A stretch of DNA of 64,000 nucleotides from Ketogulonicigenium robustum (GTDB lineage: Bacteria; Pseudomonadota; Alphaproteobacteria; Rhodobacterales; Rhodobacteraceae), in contig NZ_CP019937.1 in NCBI RefSeq assembly GCF_002117445.1, positions 1,733,501 to 1,797,500 on the forward strand, written 5' to 3'. A model generated the notes under the pieces. It searched no databases. It was given only the letters and a program-made list of their open reading frames with translations, and was not told where the DNA came from. Shown piece after piece: positions 46,516 to 56,948 of the stretch (positions are counted from its first letter, which is position 1; every line of letters starts with the position of its first letter). Both the position numbers and the translations under genes were made by a program.

Positions 46516-47310
46516 ATGTTGAACACGATCACACACGGTGAACCGGGGCCACGCCGCCCCATATTGATAGCGCACGGCTTGTTCGGGTCGGGGCGGAACT
46601 GGGGCGTGATCGCCCGCCGACTGGCCGACGAAGGCCGGCAGGTCATCGCCGTGGACATGCGCAACCACGGGGCCAGCCCGTGGTACCCCGACCATAACTA
46701 CTTCGCCATGGCCCAAGATCTGGCCGAAGTGATCGAGGACAAACTTGGCTCGCGCGCGGATGTGATCGGCCATTCGATGGGCGGCAAGGCCGCCATGATG
46801 CTGGCCCTGACCCGCCCCGAACTGGTGCAGCGCCTTGTCGTCGCCGACATCGCGCCCGTCACCTATACCCACAGCCACATCGCCAGCATCGATGCGATGA
46901 AAGCCGTCGACCTGCAGGCCGTCACCACCCGCGCCGAGGCCGCCGCCGCCCTGAACATGGATACGGCGACCACGAACCTGCTGCTGCAAAGCCTCGACAT
47001 GGCGAATCACCGCTGGAAGCTGAACCTCGATACGCTGGGGCGCGAGATCAAAACCATCGCCGGCTTCCCGCAGACCGGCCTGCAGTACCACGGCCACGCC
47101 CTGTTCCTGCGCGGCGCCGAATCGGATTACGTGCAGCCCGAACACCGCGAAACCATCCGCACCATGTTCACGCGCCCCCACTTCGCCAAAATCCCGGGCG
47201 CGGGCCACTGGCTGCAGGCCGAAAAACCGGCCGAGTTTTTCACCGCCGTCTCGGCCTATCTGTGCAAGGATTTCGAGGTCGAACACCCCCGCACCCCCGC
47301 CTTGGCCTGA
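46516..47310 (+). CDS. Alpha/beta-fold hydrolase (YbfF-like esterase)
   Basis: 264 residues. Oxyanion region PILIAHGLFGSGRNWG (about 15-30), nucleophile elbow GHSMGG (about 92-97, Ser), catalytic His in GAGHWLQAEKP near 238. VDMRNHGASPW is typical of the YbfF/abhydrolase-11 group acting on short acyl or acyl-CoA esters. Cytosolic; no signal peptide. Alone on its strand until lepA. Confidence 0.88.
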   Translation: MLNTITHGEPGPRRPILIAHGLFGSGRNWGVIARRLADEGRQVIAVDMRNHGASPWYPDHNYFAMAQDLAEVIEDKLGSRADVIGHSMGGKAAMMLALTRPELVQRLVVADIAPVTYTHSHIASIDAMKAVDLQAVTTRAEAAAALNMDTATTNLLLQSLDMANHRWKLNLDTLGREIKTIAGFPQTGLQYHGHALFLRGAESDYVQPEHRETIRTMFTRPHFAKIPGAGHWLQAEKPAEFFTAVSAYLCKDFEVEHPRTPALA

Positions 47311-47394
47311 TCGCCCGGCGCAAAGCGGAAAAATGCGTGAAACACCGCTGTGCGGGCGCTTGACGGAATCCCAAATCGCCCTCATAGCAGCGCC

Positions 47395-49194
47395 ATGACC
47401 GATCTTGATCACATCCGTAACTTCTCCATCGTGGCGCATATCGACCACGGCAAATCCACGCTGGCCGATCGCCTGATTCAGGAGACCGGAACCGTCGCGG
47501 GCCGCGATATGAAAGAACAACTGCTCGACTCGATGGATATCGAGCGCGAGCGGGGCATCACGATCAAAGCCAACACCGTCCGCATTGATTACAAGGCGGA
47601 CAACGGCGAAGCCTATGTGCTGAACCTGATCGACACCCCCGGCCACGTCGACTTCGCCTATGAAGTCAGCCGGTCGATGCGCGCTGTCGAAGGCTCGCTG
47701 CTGGTCGTCGATTCGACCCAAGGGGTCGAGGCGCAGACGCTGGCCAACGTGTATCAGGCGCTGGACGCGAACCACGAAATCGTGCCCGTCTTCAACAAGA
47801 TCGACCTGCCCGCATCCGAACCCGACCGCGTCGCCGCGCAGGTCGAAGACGTGATCGGCATCGATTCCTCGGACGCGATTCTGGTGTCGGCCAAAACCGG
47901 CGTCGGCATCCACGAGGTGCTGGAGGCCATCGTCCACCGCCTGCCCGCCCCCAAAGGCGACCGCAACGCCCCGCTGAAGGCCATGCTGGTCGACAGCTGG
48001 TACGACAGCTACCTTGGCGTCGTGGTGCTGATCCGCGTGATGGAAGGAACCATCAAAAAGGGCGACCGCATCCGCATGATGGCCACGAATGCCGTCTACG
48101 GCGTCGACCGCTTGGCCGTGCTCAAGCCGCAAATGACCGACATCGCCGAGCTTGGCCCGGGCGAAATCGGGGTGTTCACCGCCAGCATCAAGCAAGTGCG
48201 CGATACCCGCGTCGGCGACACCATCACGCATGAGAAAAAGGGCACCCAGACTGCCCTGCCCGGCTTTAAACCCGCGCAACCCGTAGTGTTCTGCGGCCTG
48301 TTCCCCGTCGATTCGGCCGAATTCGAAGACCTGCGCGACGCGATTGAGAAGCTGGCGCTGAACGATGCGTCCTTCAGCTACGAGATGGAAACCTCGGCCG
48401 CGCTCGGCTTCGGCTTCCGCTGCGGGTTCTTGGGGCTGCTGCACCTTGAAGTTATCCGCGACCGGCTGGAACGCGAATACAACATCGACTTGATCACCAC
48501 GGCCCCGTCGGTGGTTTACCACGTCTTTATGCGCGACGGCACGCAGATGGACCTGCACAACCCCGCCGATATGCCCGACCTGACACTGGTTGACCACATT
48601 GAGGAGCCGCGCATCAAGGCCACCATCATGGTGCCCGACGACTACCTCGGCGACATTCTGAAGCTCTGCCAAGACCGCCGCGGCGTGCAGTTGGACCTGT
48701 CCTACGCAGGCAGCCGTGCCATGGTCGTCTACGACCTGCCGCTGAACGAAGTGGTGTTCGACTTCTACGACCGCCTGAAATCGGTGACCAAGGGCTACGC
48801 CAGCTTCGACTACCAACTGTCCGGCTATCAGGAAGACAGCTTGGTCAAGATGTCGATTCTGGTGAACGAGGAACCAGTCGACGCGCTTTCGATGATGGTG
48901 CACCGCGACCGCGCCGACATGCGCGGCCGCGCCATGGTGGAAAAGCTGAAAGAGCTGATCCCCCGTCACATGTTCAAAATCCCGATCCAAGCCGCCATCG
49001 GCAGCAAGGTCATCGCCCGTGAAACGCTGTCGGCCATGCGTAAAGACGTGACCGCCAAGTGCTACGGCGGCGACGCCACGCGGAAGCGTAAACTGTTGGA
49101 CAAGCAAAAGGCCGGTAAGAAGAAGATGCGCCAGTTCGGCAAGGTGGACATCCCGCAAGAGGCGTTCATCTCGGCCCTGAAAATGGACAGCTAA
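47395..49194 (+). CDS. lepA: Elongation factor 4 (LepA)
   Basis: 599 residues from ATG 47395. Ribosomal GTPase that acts on stalled or misplaced ribosomes. G1 AHIDHGKST (about 14-22), G2 [10 protein letters not shown]3 DTPGH, G4 NKIDLP, then EF-G-like domains II, III and V, and the LepA-specific C-terminal domain with [17 protein letters not shown] at the end. Full family length. A terminator follows at 49218. Confidence 0.97.
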   Translation: MTDLDHIRNFSIVAHIDHGKSTLADRLIQETGTVAGRDMKEQLLDSMDIERERGITIKANTVRIDYKADNGEAYVLNLIDTPGHVDFAYEVSRSMRAVEGSLLVVDSTQGVEAQTLANVYQALDANHEIVPVFNKIDLPASEPDRVAAQVEDVIGIDSSDAILVSAKTGVGIHEVLEAIVHRLPAPKGDRNAPLKAMLVDSWYDSYLGVVVLIRVMEGTIKKGDRIRMMATNAVYGVDRLAVLKPQMTDIAELGPGEIGVFTASIKQVRDTRVGDTITHEKKGTQTALPGFKPAQPVVFCGLFPVDSAEFEDLRDAIEKLALNDASFSYEMETSAALGFGFRCGFLGLLHLEVIRDRLEREYNIDLITTAPSVVYHVFMRDGTQMDLHNPADMPDLTLVDHIEEPRIKATIMVPDDYLGDILKLCQDRRGVQLDLSYAGSRAMVVYDLPLNEVVFDFYDRLKSVTKGYASFDYQLSGYQEDSLVKMSILVNEEPVDALSMMVHRDRADMRGRAMVEKLKELIPRHMFKIPIQAAIGSKVIARETLSAMRKDVTAKCYGGDATRKRKLLDKQKAGKKKMRQFGKVDIPQEAFISALKMDS

Positions 49195-49217
49195 AGATCA
49201 CAACATGTTCAGCATCA

Positions 49218-49246
49218 GGGGCGACCGTTGTCTGGTCGCCCTTTTT
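49218..49246 (+). terminator. Terminator of lepA
   Basis: GGGCGACC and GGTCGCCC arms with a 7-base loop, followed by TTTTT. About 24 bases after the lepA stop. Confidence 0.92.
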
Positions 49247-49277
49247 GCGTCATAATGGATAAAAAAGGGGCAGTATC

Positions 49278-49592
49278 ATGCGCGTAAAACCCATCGTGAC
49301 CGGAATCATGGCCGCGACGGCGGCTTTGGCACTCGCAGGGTGCGGGCCCCGTGGTGCGATTTCCGACGCTTGTATGGCGGGCGGCCGCTCGGCGGCGAAT
49401 TTGCACCTGTGCTCTTGCGTGCAGGGCGTTGCAAACCAAACCCTGTCTGGGTCAGACCAGCGCCGCGCGGCGGGCTTCTTTACCGAGCCTGACAAAGCCC
49501 AGCAAACCCGCGCCTCCAGCAGCACTGGCGACCGCGCATTCTGGGGCCGCTATCGCGACTTCACCAACACCGCCTCCAGCCGCTGCGGCTGA
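49278..49592 (+). CDS. Small lipoprotein (sometimes annotated arginine transporter)
   Basis: 104 residues. The signal peptide ends in the lipobox ALALAGC, so lipidated Cys22 starts the mature protein. The mature part has three further cysteines near the start (DACMAGG, HLCSCVQ) and a Cys at the C-terminus (SSRCG), suggesting disulfides in the periplasm. Similar proteins in Rhodobacteraceae are called arginine transporter without basis. No transporter features are present. Independent unit with its own terminator. Confidence 0.78.
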   Translation: MRVKPIVTGIMAATAALALAGCGPRGAISDACMAGGRSAANLHLCSCVQGVANQTLSGSDQRRAAGFFTEPDKAQQTRASSSTGDRAFWGRYRDFTNTASSRCG

Positions 49593-49604
49593 TACGCGCG
49601 AAAC

Positions 49605-49629
49605 AGCCGCCCATTGGGCGGCTTTTTTG
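49605..49629 (+). terminator. Terminator of the small lipoprotein gene
   Basis: GCCGCCC and GGGCGGC arms around ATT, followed by TTTTTT. Thirteen bases after the stop. Confidence 0.93.
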
Positions 49630-49666
49630 TACGCGGCGTGGCTTGCGGGCACGCAACCGCCCAAAA

Positions 49667-49697
49667 ACAAAAAAACCCGGCCAAACGGCCGGGCTTT
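49667..49697 (-). terminator. Terminator of rpmB
   Basis: CCCGGCC/GGCCGGG stem with AAAC loop, flanked by AAAA and TTTT. Read leftward a T tract of about seven follows the stem. Lies 22 bases after the rpmB stop. May act in both directions. Confidence 0.92.
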
Positions 49698-49718
49698 TCG
49701 TTTGGTCTGAAAGACCGC

Positions 49719-50012
49719 TTAGGCAGCTGCAGCAGCAGTAGCCTTGGCGATTTCTTTCTTCAGCTTCAGCGCATCGGCCGACAGCTCTTCGTCTTTGGCG
49801 CGGGCCAGATAGGCGTCCAGACCACCACGGTGGTCAACCGAACGCAGGCCAGCAGCCGACACGCGCAGCGTGAACGAACGGCCCAGAATGTCCGACTGCA
49901 GCGTGACATCTTGCAGGTTCGGCAAGAAACGACGCTTGGTCTTGTTGTTCGCGTGGCTTACATTGTTGCCCACCATCGGGCCTTTTCCGGTCAATTCGCA
50001 ACGGCGCGACAT
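49719..50012 (-). CDS. rpmB: Ribosomal protein bL28
   Basis: 97 residues from ATG 50012. Large-subunit protein. The start [20 protein letters not shown] and the [11 protein letters not shown] segment are diagnostic. The C-terminal Ala/Lys-rich extension (AKATAAAAA) is common in alphaproteobacteria. The single CxxT at the start replaces the zinc CxxC of other L28 proteins. Monocistronic. Confidence 0.96.
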   Translation of the reverse strand: MSRRCELTGKGPMVGNNVSHANNKTKRRFLPNLQDVTLQSDILGRSFTLRVSAAGLRSVDHRGGLDAYLARAKDEELSADALKLKKEIAKATAAAAA

Positions 50013-50149
50013 GGTTTTAGTCCTTCGTATCAAGGCCATACGACGCTTGATGCGGCGCGATTGGCACAACGGTTCATTGGGGTAGCAAACCTGCGGTCAG
50101 GCGGACTACCAAATCAGCTTTGGGCAGTTAAGGGGAATCCCAGCCAAGG

Positions 50150-50989
50150 TCAAGCCGATTCCCCGCTTTCGCCATCACCCGCAACCGCCGGCAAAGCCGC
50201 CGCGCGCGTCGCGGCAAAGGCGGCAAGGGCGTCATGCCCCGTGCGCGCCGCACGCTGCGACAACCGCTGCCAATACCCTTGCGACAAAGGCCGCGCAGCG
50301 CGGTGGGCGGCCTGCACGGCGGCCACATCGTCACCTGCTAGCGCGGCTGCGCGCTGCAACCACCACTGCCCCCGCACAGCGCGCAAACTGCGAATGGCCG
50401 GATGCCCGCCAAAGGGCAGCACCACACGCTGCAGGCGCGGAAACGCGCGCCCGATCAGCGCGGCGTGCAACCGATCCTCGGGCACGAACGGGTCGAACAC
50501 CAGCATACCGCCAACCGCCGCGTTAGCGGCCAATACGCCCGGCATCGCGGGGTAGCGCCCCTCGAACGGCACCACGGCAGGGTCCAGCGCATATTGCGGC
50601 GACACCACCACAGCCCGATCCGCCCGCAGCGCGCTGGCAAAACGCAGCGCGCCAAATCCCCCCATCGAATACCCCAGCAGATGCACGCGCTGATACCGCG
50701 CAGCCAGCGCGGGCAACACCGCCTCCAGCGCAGCGGTATCGGCGTTCATATACCAGTCGTTGCGCGCGGTGCGGATGGACAGCTGCCCGTACCCCTGCCG
50801 CGCGAAACTGCTGGAATGCGTCGCCGCCGAAAACCCCGCGCGCCCCTCTTTGCGATAGTCGAACACCACCATCAGCTGCTGCCCGTTCACGCCGCTTCCG
50901 CCCGCAAAATGCGTCGCGCGCAGATGCGCGCCCTCGAATATACTCTCGGGGATCAGAATGCGTTTTCCGGTGACGGGCGGGCTGGTCAT
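50150..50989 (-). CDS. Alpha/beta-fold hydrolase of unknown substrate
   Basis: 279 residues from ATG 50989, preceded by GAGGGG; an ATG at 51004 is less likely. Nucleophile elbow LLGYSMGGFGALRFA (Ser, about 107-121), with VVVSPQYALDP after it. Unlike the YbfF-like gene, the usual catalytic His near the C-terminus is not evident by eye; FGGHPAIRSLR at about 197-207 is a candidate. The C-terminal third is Ala/Arg-rich with TPR-like character. No signal peptide. Divergent from hrpB. Confidence 0.75.
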   Translation of the reverse strand: MTSPPVTGKRILIPESIFEGAHLRATHFAGGSGVNGQQLMVVFDYRKEGRAGFSAATHSSSFARQGYGQLSIRTARNDWYMNADTAALEAVLPALAARYQRVHLLGYSMGGFGALRFASALRADRAVVVSPQYALDPAVVPFEGRYPAMPGVLAANAAVGGMLVFDPFVPEDRLHAALIGRAFPRLQRVVLPFGGHPAIRSLRAVRGQWWLQRAAALAGDDVAAVQAAHRAARPLSQGYWQRLSQRAARTGHDALAAFAATRAAALPAVAGDGESGESA

Positions 50990-51053
50990 GCGCCCCTCTG
51001 GCATGAAAACCGGCCTCTGGTCAAACAGCGCCGCAGCGGGGATAAGCGGGGCC

Positions 51054-53447
51054 ATGACCCTGCCGATCGACCCCCTGCTGCCCGACCTGATCACCGCCTT
51101 ACGCGACGCGGGCCGCGCCGTGCTGCAAGCGCCGCCCGGTGCGGGTAAAACCACGCGCGTGCCGCTGGCAATGCTGGCGGCGGGCCTGACCACGGGCCGC
51201 ATTGTCATGCTGGAACCCCGCCGCCTTGCCGCGCGCGGCGCCGCCGAACGCATGGCCGAAACGCTGGGCGAAAAGACGGGCGAAACCGTCGGCTACCGCA
51301 TGCGCGGCGACAGCCGCACCGGCCCCGCCACCCGCATCGAGGTGGTGACCGAAGGCGTCCTGACCCGCATGATCCAATCCGACCCCGAATTGACCGGCGT
51401 CGGCGCGGTGATCTTCGACGAATTCCACGAACGCTCGCTGCAGGCCGACCTCGGCCTCGCCCTGATACAAGAGGTCCGCGCCGCGCTGCGCCCCGACCTG
51501 CTGCTGCTGGTCATGTCGGCAACGCTGGATGCCGCGCCCGTCGCCGCACTGCTGGACGATGCCCCCATTCTGACAGCCGAGGGGCGCAGCTACCCCGTCG
51601 AAAACATCTACCTCGACCGCCCGCTGCCCGCGCAAACCCGCTTTGAAACCGCCCTCGCCGACCTGATCGCCAGCGCCGCGGCCGAAACCACCGGCGACAT
51701 TCTGGCCTTCCTGCCGGGCGAGGGCGAGATTCACCGCACTGCGGGCCTCCTCTCGCGCCTCGGCGACGGCTTTGCGATCCGTCCGCTGTTTGGCAATATG
51801 CCCTTCACCGATCAACGCGCCGCGCTGGCCCCCGACCCGCAGCGGCGGCGCGTGGTGCTGGCCACCTCGATCGCGGAAACGTCGCTGACCATCGCGGGGA
51901 TCACCGTCGTCGTCGATGGTGGCCGCGCCCGTCGCGCGCGGTTCGACCCCGGCAGCGGCATGTCGCGCCTGATGACCGAACGCGTCACCCGCGCCGAGGC
52001 CACCCAACGTGCTGGCCGCGCGGGCCGCACCGCCCCCGGCCGCGCCTATCACCTGTGGACACGCGGCGAAGACGGGGCGTTGCAAGCCTTCCCCCCGCCC
52101 GAAATTGAAAGCGCCGACCTGACCGCCCTTGCGCTGGAACTGGCGCTGTGGGGCGACGACCGGCTGCCCTTCCTCACACCCCCACCCGCCCCCGCATTGG
52201 CTGAGGCACGCGCCCTCCTCGGCAACCTTGGGGCGCTGGATGGCCGTAGCATCACCGCCCATGGGCGCGCCTTGGCCGCGCTGCCGCTGCACCCGCGCCT
52301 TGGCCATATGCTGCTGCGCGCAGGCCCCAAAGCCGCCCCGCTGGCCGCGCTGATGGCCGACCGCGACCCCCTGCGCGGCGCAGGCGCCGACCTGCACCCC
52401 CGCCTTGCAGCCCTGCAACGCGGCGACACGCGCGCCGATCCGGCTACCCTTGCCCGCATCCGGCAGGAGACAAAGCGCCTCGCCCCCATGGCGGGCCCGC
52501 CACAGCTGGACAATCCCGCCCAAATGGCCGCACTGGCCTACCCCGACCGTATCGCCCAGCGCCGCCCCGGCGATCAGCCGCGCTTCCTGCTGTCGGGCGG
52601 CAAAGGGGCCATCCTGCCCGACGACGACGCGCTGGCCAGCCAGCCATGGCTGGTCGTCACCGATACCGACGGCAACCCGCGCGAGGCCCGCATCCGCAGC
52701 GCCATCGCCATCACCGAAGCCGACATCCGCGCGCTGTTCGCCGACCAAATCACCACCCATCACATCACAGAATGGGACAGCCGCAACGGCCGCGTCATCA
52801 CGCGCCAGCGCGACATGCTGGGCGCGCTGATCCTGTCGGACAAGCCTTGGCCCAACACCCCGCCCGACGCGATCGCCCGCGCCATGCTGGCCGGCGTGCG
52901 CGAGATGGGCCTAAACTGGACCGACGCCGCCCAGCGCTTTCGCGCCCGCGTCGCGCTGCTGCCCACCCTACCCGCGATGGACGATGCAACGCTGCTGGAT
53001 CAGGCCGACGACTGGCTGCTGCCCCACATCAGCGGCCTGCGCACCGCCGCCGATTGGAAACGCTTCGACATGCTGAACGCCCTGCGCGCGCGGCTGGACT
53101 GGGGCCAGATGCAGCAACTCGATACCGCCGCGCCCAGCCACTTTGTGACCCCGCTGGGCCGCCGCACCCCCATCGACTACAGCGGCGACATCCCCACGAT
53201 CGAGGTGCGCCTGCAGGAAATGTTCGGCACCGCCCGCCACCCGACCATCGGGCACACCCCGATTCGCATCACTCTGCTGTCACCGGGCGGCAAACCCGTG
53301 CAGGTCACCACCGACCTGCCGGGCTTTTGGGCGAACACCTACGCCGACGTGCGCAAAGACATGCGCGGCCGCTACCCCCGCCACCCGTGGCCGGACGATC
53401 CGTTGCAAGCCGACCCAAGCGTGCGGGCAAAACCGCGCGGAACCTGA
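51054..53447 (+). CDS. hrpB: ATP-dependent RNA helicase HrpB
   Basis: 797 residues from ATG 51054. DEAH-box helicase: motif I QAPPGAGKTTRVPLA (about 25-39), DEFHERSLQADLGLAL (DEFH, motif II), VMSATLDAAPV, motif VI QRAGRAGRTAPG, then a HrpB C-terminal domain with WDSRNGRVITRQRDMLG and TPLGRRTPIDYSGD-like segments. Target RNA unknown. Slightly shorter than the E. coli protein (about 809). Followed 64 bases later by the Nudix gene. Confidence 0.95.
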   Translation: MTLPIDPLLPDLITALRDAGRAVLQAPPGAGKTTRVPLAMLAAGLTTGRIVMLEPRRLAARGAAERMAETLGEKTGETVGYRMRGDSRTGPATRIEVVTEGVLTRMIQSDPELTGVGAVIFDEFHERSLQADLGLALIQEVRAALRPDLLLLVMSATLDAAPVAALLDDAPILTAEGRSYPVENIYLDRPLPAQTRFETALADLIASAAAETTGDILAFLPGEGEIHRTAGLLSRLGDGFAIRPLFGNMPFTDQRAALAPDPQRRRVVLATSIAETSLTIAGITVVVDGGRARRARFDPGSGMSRLMTERVTRAEATQRAGRAGRTAPGRAYHLWTRGEDGALQAFPPPEIESADLTALALELALWGDDRLPFLTPPPAPALAEARALLGNLGALDGRSITAHGRALAALPLHPRLGHMLLRAGPKAAPLAALMADRDPLRGAGADLHPRLAALQRGDTRADPATLARIRQETKRLAPMAGPPQLDNPAQMAALAYPDRIAQRRPGDQPRFLLSGGKGAILPDDDALASQPWLVVTDTDGNPREARIRSAIAITEADIRALFADQITTHHITEWDSRNGRVITRQRDMLGALILSDKPWPNTPPDAIARAMLAGVREMGLNWTDAAQRFRARVALLPTLPAMDDATLLDQADDWLLPHISGLRTAADWKRFDMLNALRARLDWGQMQQLDTAAPSHFVTPLGRRTPIDYSGDIPTIEVRLQEMFGTARHPTIGHTPIRITLLSPGGKPVQVTTDLPGFWANTYADVRKDMRGRYPRHPWPDDPLQADPSVRAKPRGT

Positions 53448-53511
53448 TCGGCGGTTGACATGCGCGCACGATCCGGCAGGTTCACCGGAACTGAAAGGAA
53501 GACGCCGCCCC

Positions 53512-54057
53512 ATGTCCGTCCAGATCCCGCCGCGCAAAGGGCGCATTGCCCAGCGCAAAAGCCAGCTGGAACGTACCCTCAGCACCGGGAAACTGGGCAA
53601 ATCGCCCTTGGGCGGCATGGTCGGCCACGCCGACCCGCTTTACCATCAGGTGGGCGCGCTGTGCTGGCGCAAAACCCCAAAGGGGCGCGAAGTTCTGCTG
53701 GTTGCGGCATCGTCGGGGCGCTGGATCATCCCCAAAGGCTGGGCGATGCCCGGAAAATCCCACGCTGCCGCCGCCCTGACCGAGGCCTGGGAAGAAGCCG
53801 GCGTCAAAAAAGCCAAGGCCAAGAACAAACCCATCGGGCACTATATGGCTATCAAACGCACGCTGGGCGGCGATGACGTGCCGGGCATCGTCTATGTCTT
53901 TGCCGCCAAAGTGCGCAAAATGTCCGACACCTACCCCGAGGCGACGAAGCGCGCCCGCCAGTGGCTGCCGCCGGCCCGCGCCGCAGCCCTTGTCGACGAA
54001 GACGGCCTGCGCGCACTCCTCCTCGCTTTCGACGGCACGCCCGACGCCGCACTCTGA
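53512..54057 (+). CDS. NUDIX hydrolase with altered box
   Basis: 181 residues from ATG 53512. A NUDIX fold with the box GWAMPGKSHAAAALTEAWEEAGV (about 81-103). Compared with the consensus GX5EX7REUXEEXGU the first Glu is Lys and the Arg is Thr, while the metal-binding EAWEE is kept. Similar Rhodobacteraceae proteins share the IPKGW start. Likely diphosphoinositol-polyphosphate-phosphohydrolase-like or ADP-sugar-type. Basic N-terminus of about 30 residues. Substrate unknown. Confidence 0.85.
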   Translation: MSVQIPPRKGRIAQRKSQLERTLSTGKLGKSPLGGMVGHADPLYHQVGALCWRKTPKGREVLLVAASSGRWIIPKGWAMPGKSHAAAALTEAWEEAGVKKAKAKNKPIGHYMAIKRTLGGDDVPGIVYVFAAKVRKMSDTYPEATKRARQWLPPARAAALVDEDGLRALLLAFDGTPDAAL

Positions 54058-54156
54058 CGCGATCACAATCCCACGTGGTCGCCTGCAAAAGCGTCGACAT
54101 CCCGCGCCGCAACGTCCACTCTGGCCCTATCGACACGCCTGAACCAGAACGGACAT

Positions 54157-54807
54157 ATGACAGACAACATCCCCCCACGCCCTACGCCGCCGATCCCGCC
54201 GCAAAAGACCAGCCTTGCGCAGGTCCTGCGTAGCATCGCCGATGGCAGCCAAGACGAGCGGATATCGATCCGCATGCTCCTCGAGGCGATGGATGGGCGG
54301 GCCTTCGGCGCGCTGCTGCTGCTGTTCGCGCTGCCCAACGTGCTGCCCGCACCGCCGGGCACGTCGGGCATCCTCGGGCTACCGCTGATCTTCCTGACGC
54401 TGCAAATGATGCTGGGCCGCGACCCGTGGCTGCCCAAAGTCATCGCAGACAGGTCCATGCCGCGCACGGGGTTCGTCTCGTTGGTCGACCGCATCAACCC
54501 CTGGCTCGACCGGGCCGAGAAGCTGACCGCGCCGCGCCTGCAATCGCTGATGAACGACCGCACCGAACAGATCATCGGCGGCTTTTGCCTGATCCTCGCC
54601 ATCGTGCTGGTGCTGCCGATCCCGCTGGGCAACATGATGCCGTCGTTCGCCATCTGCCTGATCGCCCTCGGTCTGCTGGCGCGCGACGGGCTGTGGGTGC
54701 TGGCGGGGCTGCTGACGGGGGTGGCATCGCTGGTTATCGTCAGCGGCGTCGTCTACGCGCTGATCAAGGCGGCGCTGTTCATCATCATGAAGGCCTTCGC
54801 CGGATAA
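54157..54807 (+). CDS. ExoD family membrane protein
   Basis: 216 residues. A Pro-rich cytosolic N-terminus (about 1-20) is followed by helices at about 48-85 (FGALLLLFALPNVLPAPPGT), 135-160 (ILAIVLVLPIPLGNMMPSFA) and 180-215. The PNVLPAPPGTSGILGLP segment and the pattern of hydrophobic helices match ExoD/PF06055, a family required in rhizobia for exopolysaccharide release and alkaline tolerance. No other exopolysaccharide gene is nearby. Ends at a terminator shared with argF. Confidence 0.85.
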   Translation: MTDNIPPRPTPPIPPQKTSLAQVLRSIADGSQDERISIRMLLEAMDGRAFGALLLLFALPNVLPAPPGTSGILGLPLIFLTLQMMLGRDPWLPKVIADRSMPRTGFVSLVDRINPWLDRAEKLTAPRLQSLMNDRTEQIIGGFCLILAIVLVLPIPLGNMMPSFAICLIALGLLARDGLWVLAGLLTGVASLVIVSGVVYALIKAALFIIMKAFAG

Positions 54808-54810
54808 AGA

Positions 54811-54834
54811 AAAGGCGGGGTCACCCCCGCCTTT
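54811..54834. terminator. Terminator between the ExoD and argF genes
   Basis: AAAGGCGGGG and CCCCGCCTTT, 10-bp stem with TCAC loop. On the leftward side followed by TTCTTT; lies between converging genes and can serve both. Confidence 0.85.
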
Positions 54835-54838
54835 CAAC

Positions 54839-55765
54839 TTACTTTCCCAAACACCACCGCATGACGGCCTTTTGCGCATGCAGCCGGTTCTCGGCCTCGT
54901 CGAAGATGACCGAATGCGGCCCGTCCATCACGCTGGATGTCACTTCGTCCTCACGGTGGGCGGGCAGGCAATGCATGAACAGCGCATCAGGCTTGGCCTG
55001 CGCCATCAGCACATCGTTCACCTGATAGCCACGCAGCTGGTTGTGCCGGCGTTCCTTGGCCGAGGCCGGATCGTGCATCGACACCCATGTATCGGTCACC
55101 ACCAGATCGGCCCCCTCGACGGCGGCCATCGGGTCACGCTCGATCACCACATTCGCGCCAGCGGCCTGCGCCTCGGCGATGATGGCGGCCTCGGGGTCCA
55201 GCGGTTGCGGGCCAGTGAAGACCAGATCAAAGTTGAACTTCGCCGCCGCATGCACGAACGAATGGAACACATTGTTCCCGTCGCCCGACCAAACCACCTT
55301 CTTGCCCGCAATCGGGCCGCGATGTTCTTCGTAGGTCAGGATATCAGCCATGATCTGGCACGGATGCGTGCGGTTGGTCAGCCCGTTGATCACCGGAACA
55401 GTAGCGTATTCAGCCATCTCCAGCAGGGTTGCTTCCTCGAACGTGCGGATCATGATCATATCGACATAGCGCGACAGCACGCGGGCGGTATCGGCAATCG
55501 TCTCGCCATGACCCAGCTGCATATCGGCGCCCGACAGCACCATCGTCTGCCCGCCCATCTGGCGCACGCCCACATCGAACGACACCCGCGTGCGGGTCGA
55601 GGGCTTTTCGAAAATCAGCGCCACCATGCGACCCGCAAGCGGCAGGTCGCTGTCGGGGGCGCCCTTGGGCAGACCCGCACGCGCGTTCTTCATCGTCTTG
55701 GCGCTGTCGATCATCAGCCGCAAATCGGCGGCCGAGGTCGCATTGATATCCAGAAAATGTCTCAT
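54839..55765 (-). CDS. argF: Ornithine carbamoyltransferase
   Basis: 308 residues from ATG 55765. Converts ornithine and carbamoyl phosphate to citrulline. Carbamoyl-phosphate loop [13 protein letters not shown] (about 53-65), [11 protein letters not shown] (about 133-143), ornithine-binding [13 protein letters not shown] and [13 protein letters not shown] near the C-terminus. Anabolic enzyme by its pairing with argD, 1 base upstream. Normal length. Confidence 0.96.
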   Translation of the reverse strand: MRHFLDINATSAADLRLMIDSAKTMKNARAGLPKGAPDSDLPLAGRMVALIFEKPSTRTRVSFDVGVRQMGGQTMVLSGADMQLGHGETIADTARVLSRYVDMIMIRTFEEATLLEMAEYATVPVINGLTNRTHPCQIMADILTYEEHRGPIAGKKVVWSGDGNNVFHSFVHAAAKFNFDLVFTGPQPLDPEAAIIAEAQAAGANVVIERDPMAAVEGADLVVTDTWVSMHDPASAKERRHNQLRGYQVNDVLMAQAKPDALFMHCLPAHREDEVTSSVMDGPHSVIFDEAENRLHAQKAVMRWCLGK

Positions 55766-55766
55766 C

Positions 55767-56948
55767 TTATTTGCCTGTCTCCAGCGTGCCGGCAATGGCA
55801 TCCAACCGCCGCAGGCCCTCGTAAATATCTTCGTCGGGAATGTTCAGGGCGGGCAGCAAGCGCACCACATTATCGGCAGCACTCACGGTCAGCAGCTGGG
55901 CCGCATAGCCCGCATTCACCATCTCGCCCGCCGGCGGCTTGCACTTCAGCCCCAGCATCAGGCCGCTGCCGCGCACCTCCTCAAACACTTCGGGGTGCGA
56001 GGCGACCAGCCCCTCCAGCCCCTGCCGCAGCAAACCGGCCTTGCGGTTCACCTCGCCCAAAAATTCGGGCGTTGCGACAACATCCATCACCGCACCACCA
56101 ACAGCGCAGCCCAACGGGTTGCCGCCATAGGTCGACCCGTGCGTGCCAGCCGTCATGCCTTGAGCGGCGTTTTCGGTGGCCAGCAGCGCGCCCAGCGGAA
56201 AGCCCCCGCCGATGCCCTTGCCAACCATCATCACATCGGGCGTCACACCCGACCACTCATGCGCAAACAACTTGCCCGTCCGGCCCATGCCGCACTGCAC
56301 TTCGTCCAACACCAGCAACACGCCAGCCTCGTCGCACAGCGCGCGAATGGCTTTCATATCGGCGTCGGGCACGGGGCGAATACCACCCTCGCCCAGCACA
56401 GGTTCAAACATCACGGCGGCAATATCATCGGCGAAAATGTGTTCGCGGATCGCGTCAACACTGCCCCACGGCAATTGCGTAAAGCCCGGCAGCAGCGGGC
56501 CAAAGCCCTTCACCATCTTTTCCGACCCCGCCGCCGCAATCGCCGCCGAGGACCGACCATGGAACGCCCCCTCGAACGTCAAGATCCGCACCCGCTGGGG
56601 CGCGCCCTTCACATACCAATACTTGCGCACCATCTTGACCGCCAACTCGGCCGCCTCGGTGCCCGAGTTGGTAAAGAAGCACGTGTCGGCAAAGGTCGCA
56701 TCAACCAGCTTTTCCGCCAGCGCCTCTTGCTCGGCAATGTGGTAGAGGTTCGAAGTGTGCCACAACTTGTGCGCCTGCGCGGTCAGCGCGGCCACCAGTT
56801 CGGGCGCCGCATGGCCCAGCACATTCACCGCGATCCCCGCCGCGAAGTCCAGATAGCGTGTGCCGTCCGTCGCGGTCAGCCAGGATCCTTCGCCGCGCTC
56901 GAAGGTCAGGGGTGCGCGGTTATATGTCGGCAAAATGGGCGAGATCAT
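55767..56948 (-). CDS. argD: Acetylornithine aminotransferase
   Basis: 393 residues from ATG 56948. PLP aminotransferase of arginine synthesis (also succinyl-DAP). Motifs: [20 protein letters not shown] (about 101-120), [51 protein letters not shown] and [14 protein letters not shown] with PLP Lys (about 253). First gene of argD-argF. Confidence 0.95.
   Translation of the reverse strand: MISPILPTYNRAPLTFERGEGSWLTATDGTRYLDFAAGIAVNVLGHAAPELVAALTAQAHKLWHTSNLYHIAEQEALAEKLVDATFADTCFFTNSGTEAAELAVKMVRKYWYVKGAPQRVRILTFEGAFHGRSSAAIAAAGSEKMVKGFGPLLPGFTQLPWGSVDAIREHIFADDIAAVMFEPVLGEGGIRPVPDADMKAIRALCDEAGVLLVLDEVQCGMGRTGKLFAHEWSGVTPDVMMVGKGIGGGFPLGALLATENAAQGMTAGTHGSTYGGNPLGCAVGGAVMDVVATPEFLGEVNRKAGLLRQGLEGLVASHPEVFEEVRGSGLMLGLKCKPPAGEMVNAGYAAQLLTVSAADNVVRLLPALNIPDEDIYEGLRRLDAIAGTLETGK

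Noticed and set aside
46435-49158. Very long open frame (907 codons) on the minus strand opposite lepA
   Set aside because: It is antisense to the highly conserved lepA and the alpha/beta hydrolase gene, has no recognisable domain and a His/Val/Gln-rich composition typical of the reverse frame of high-G+C genes.
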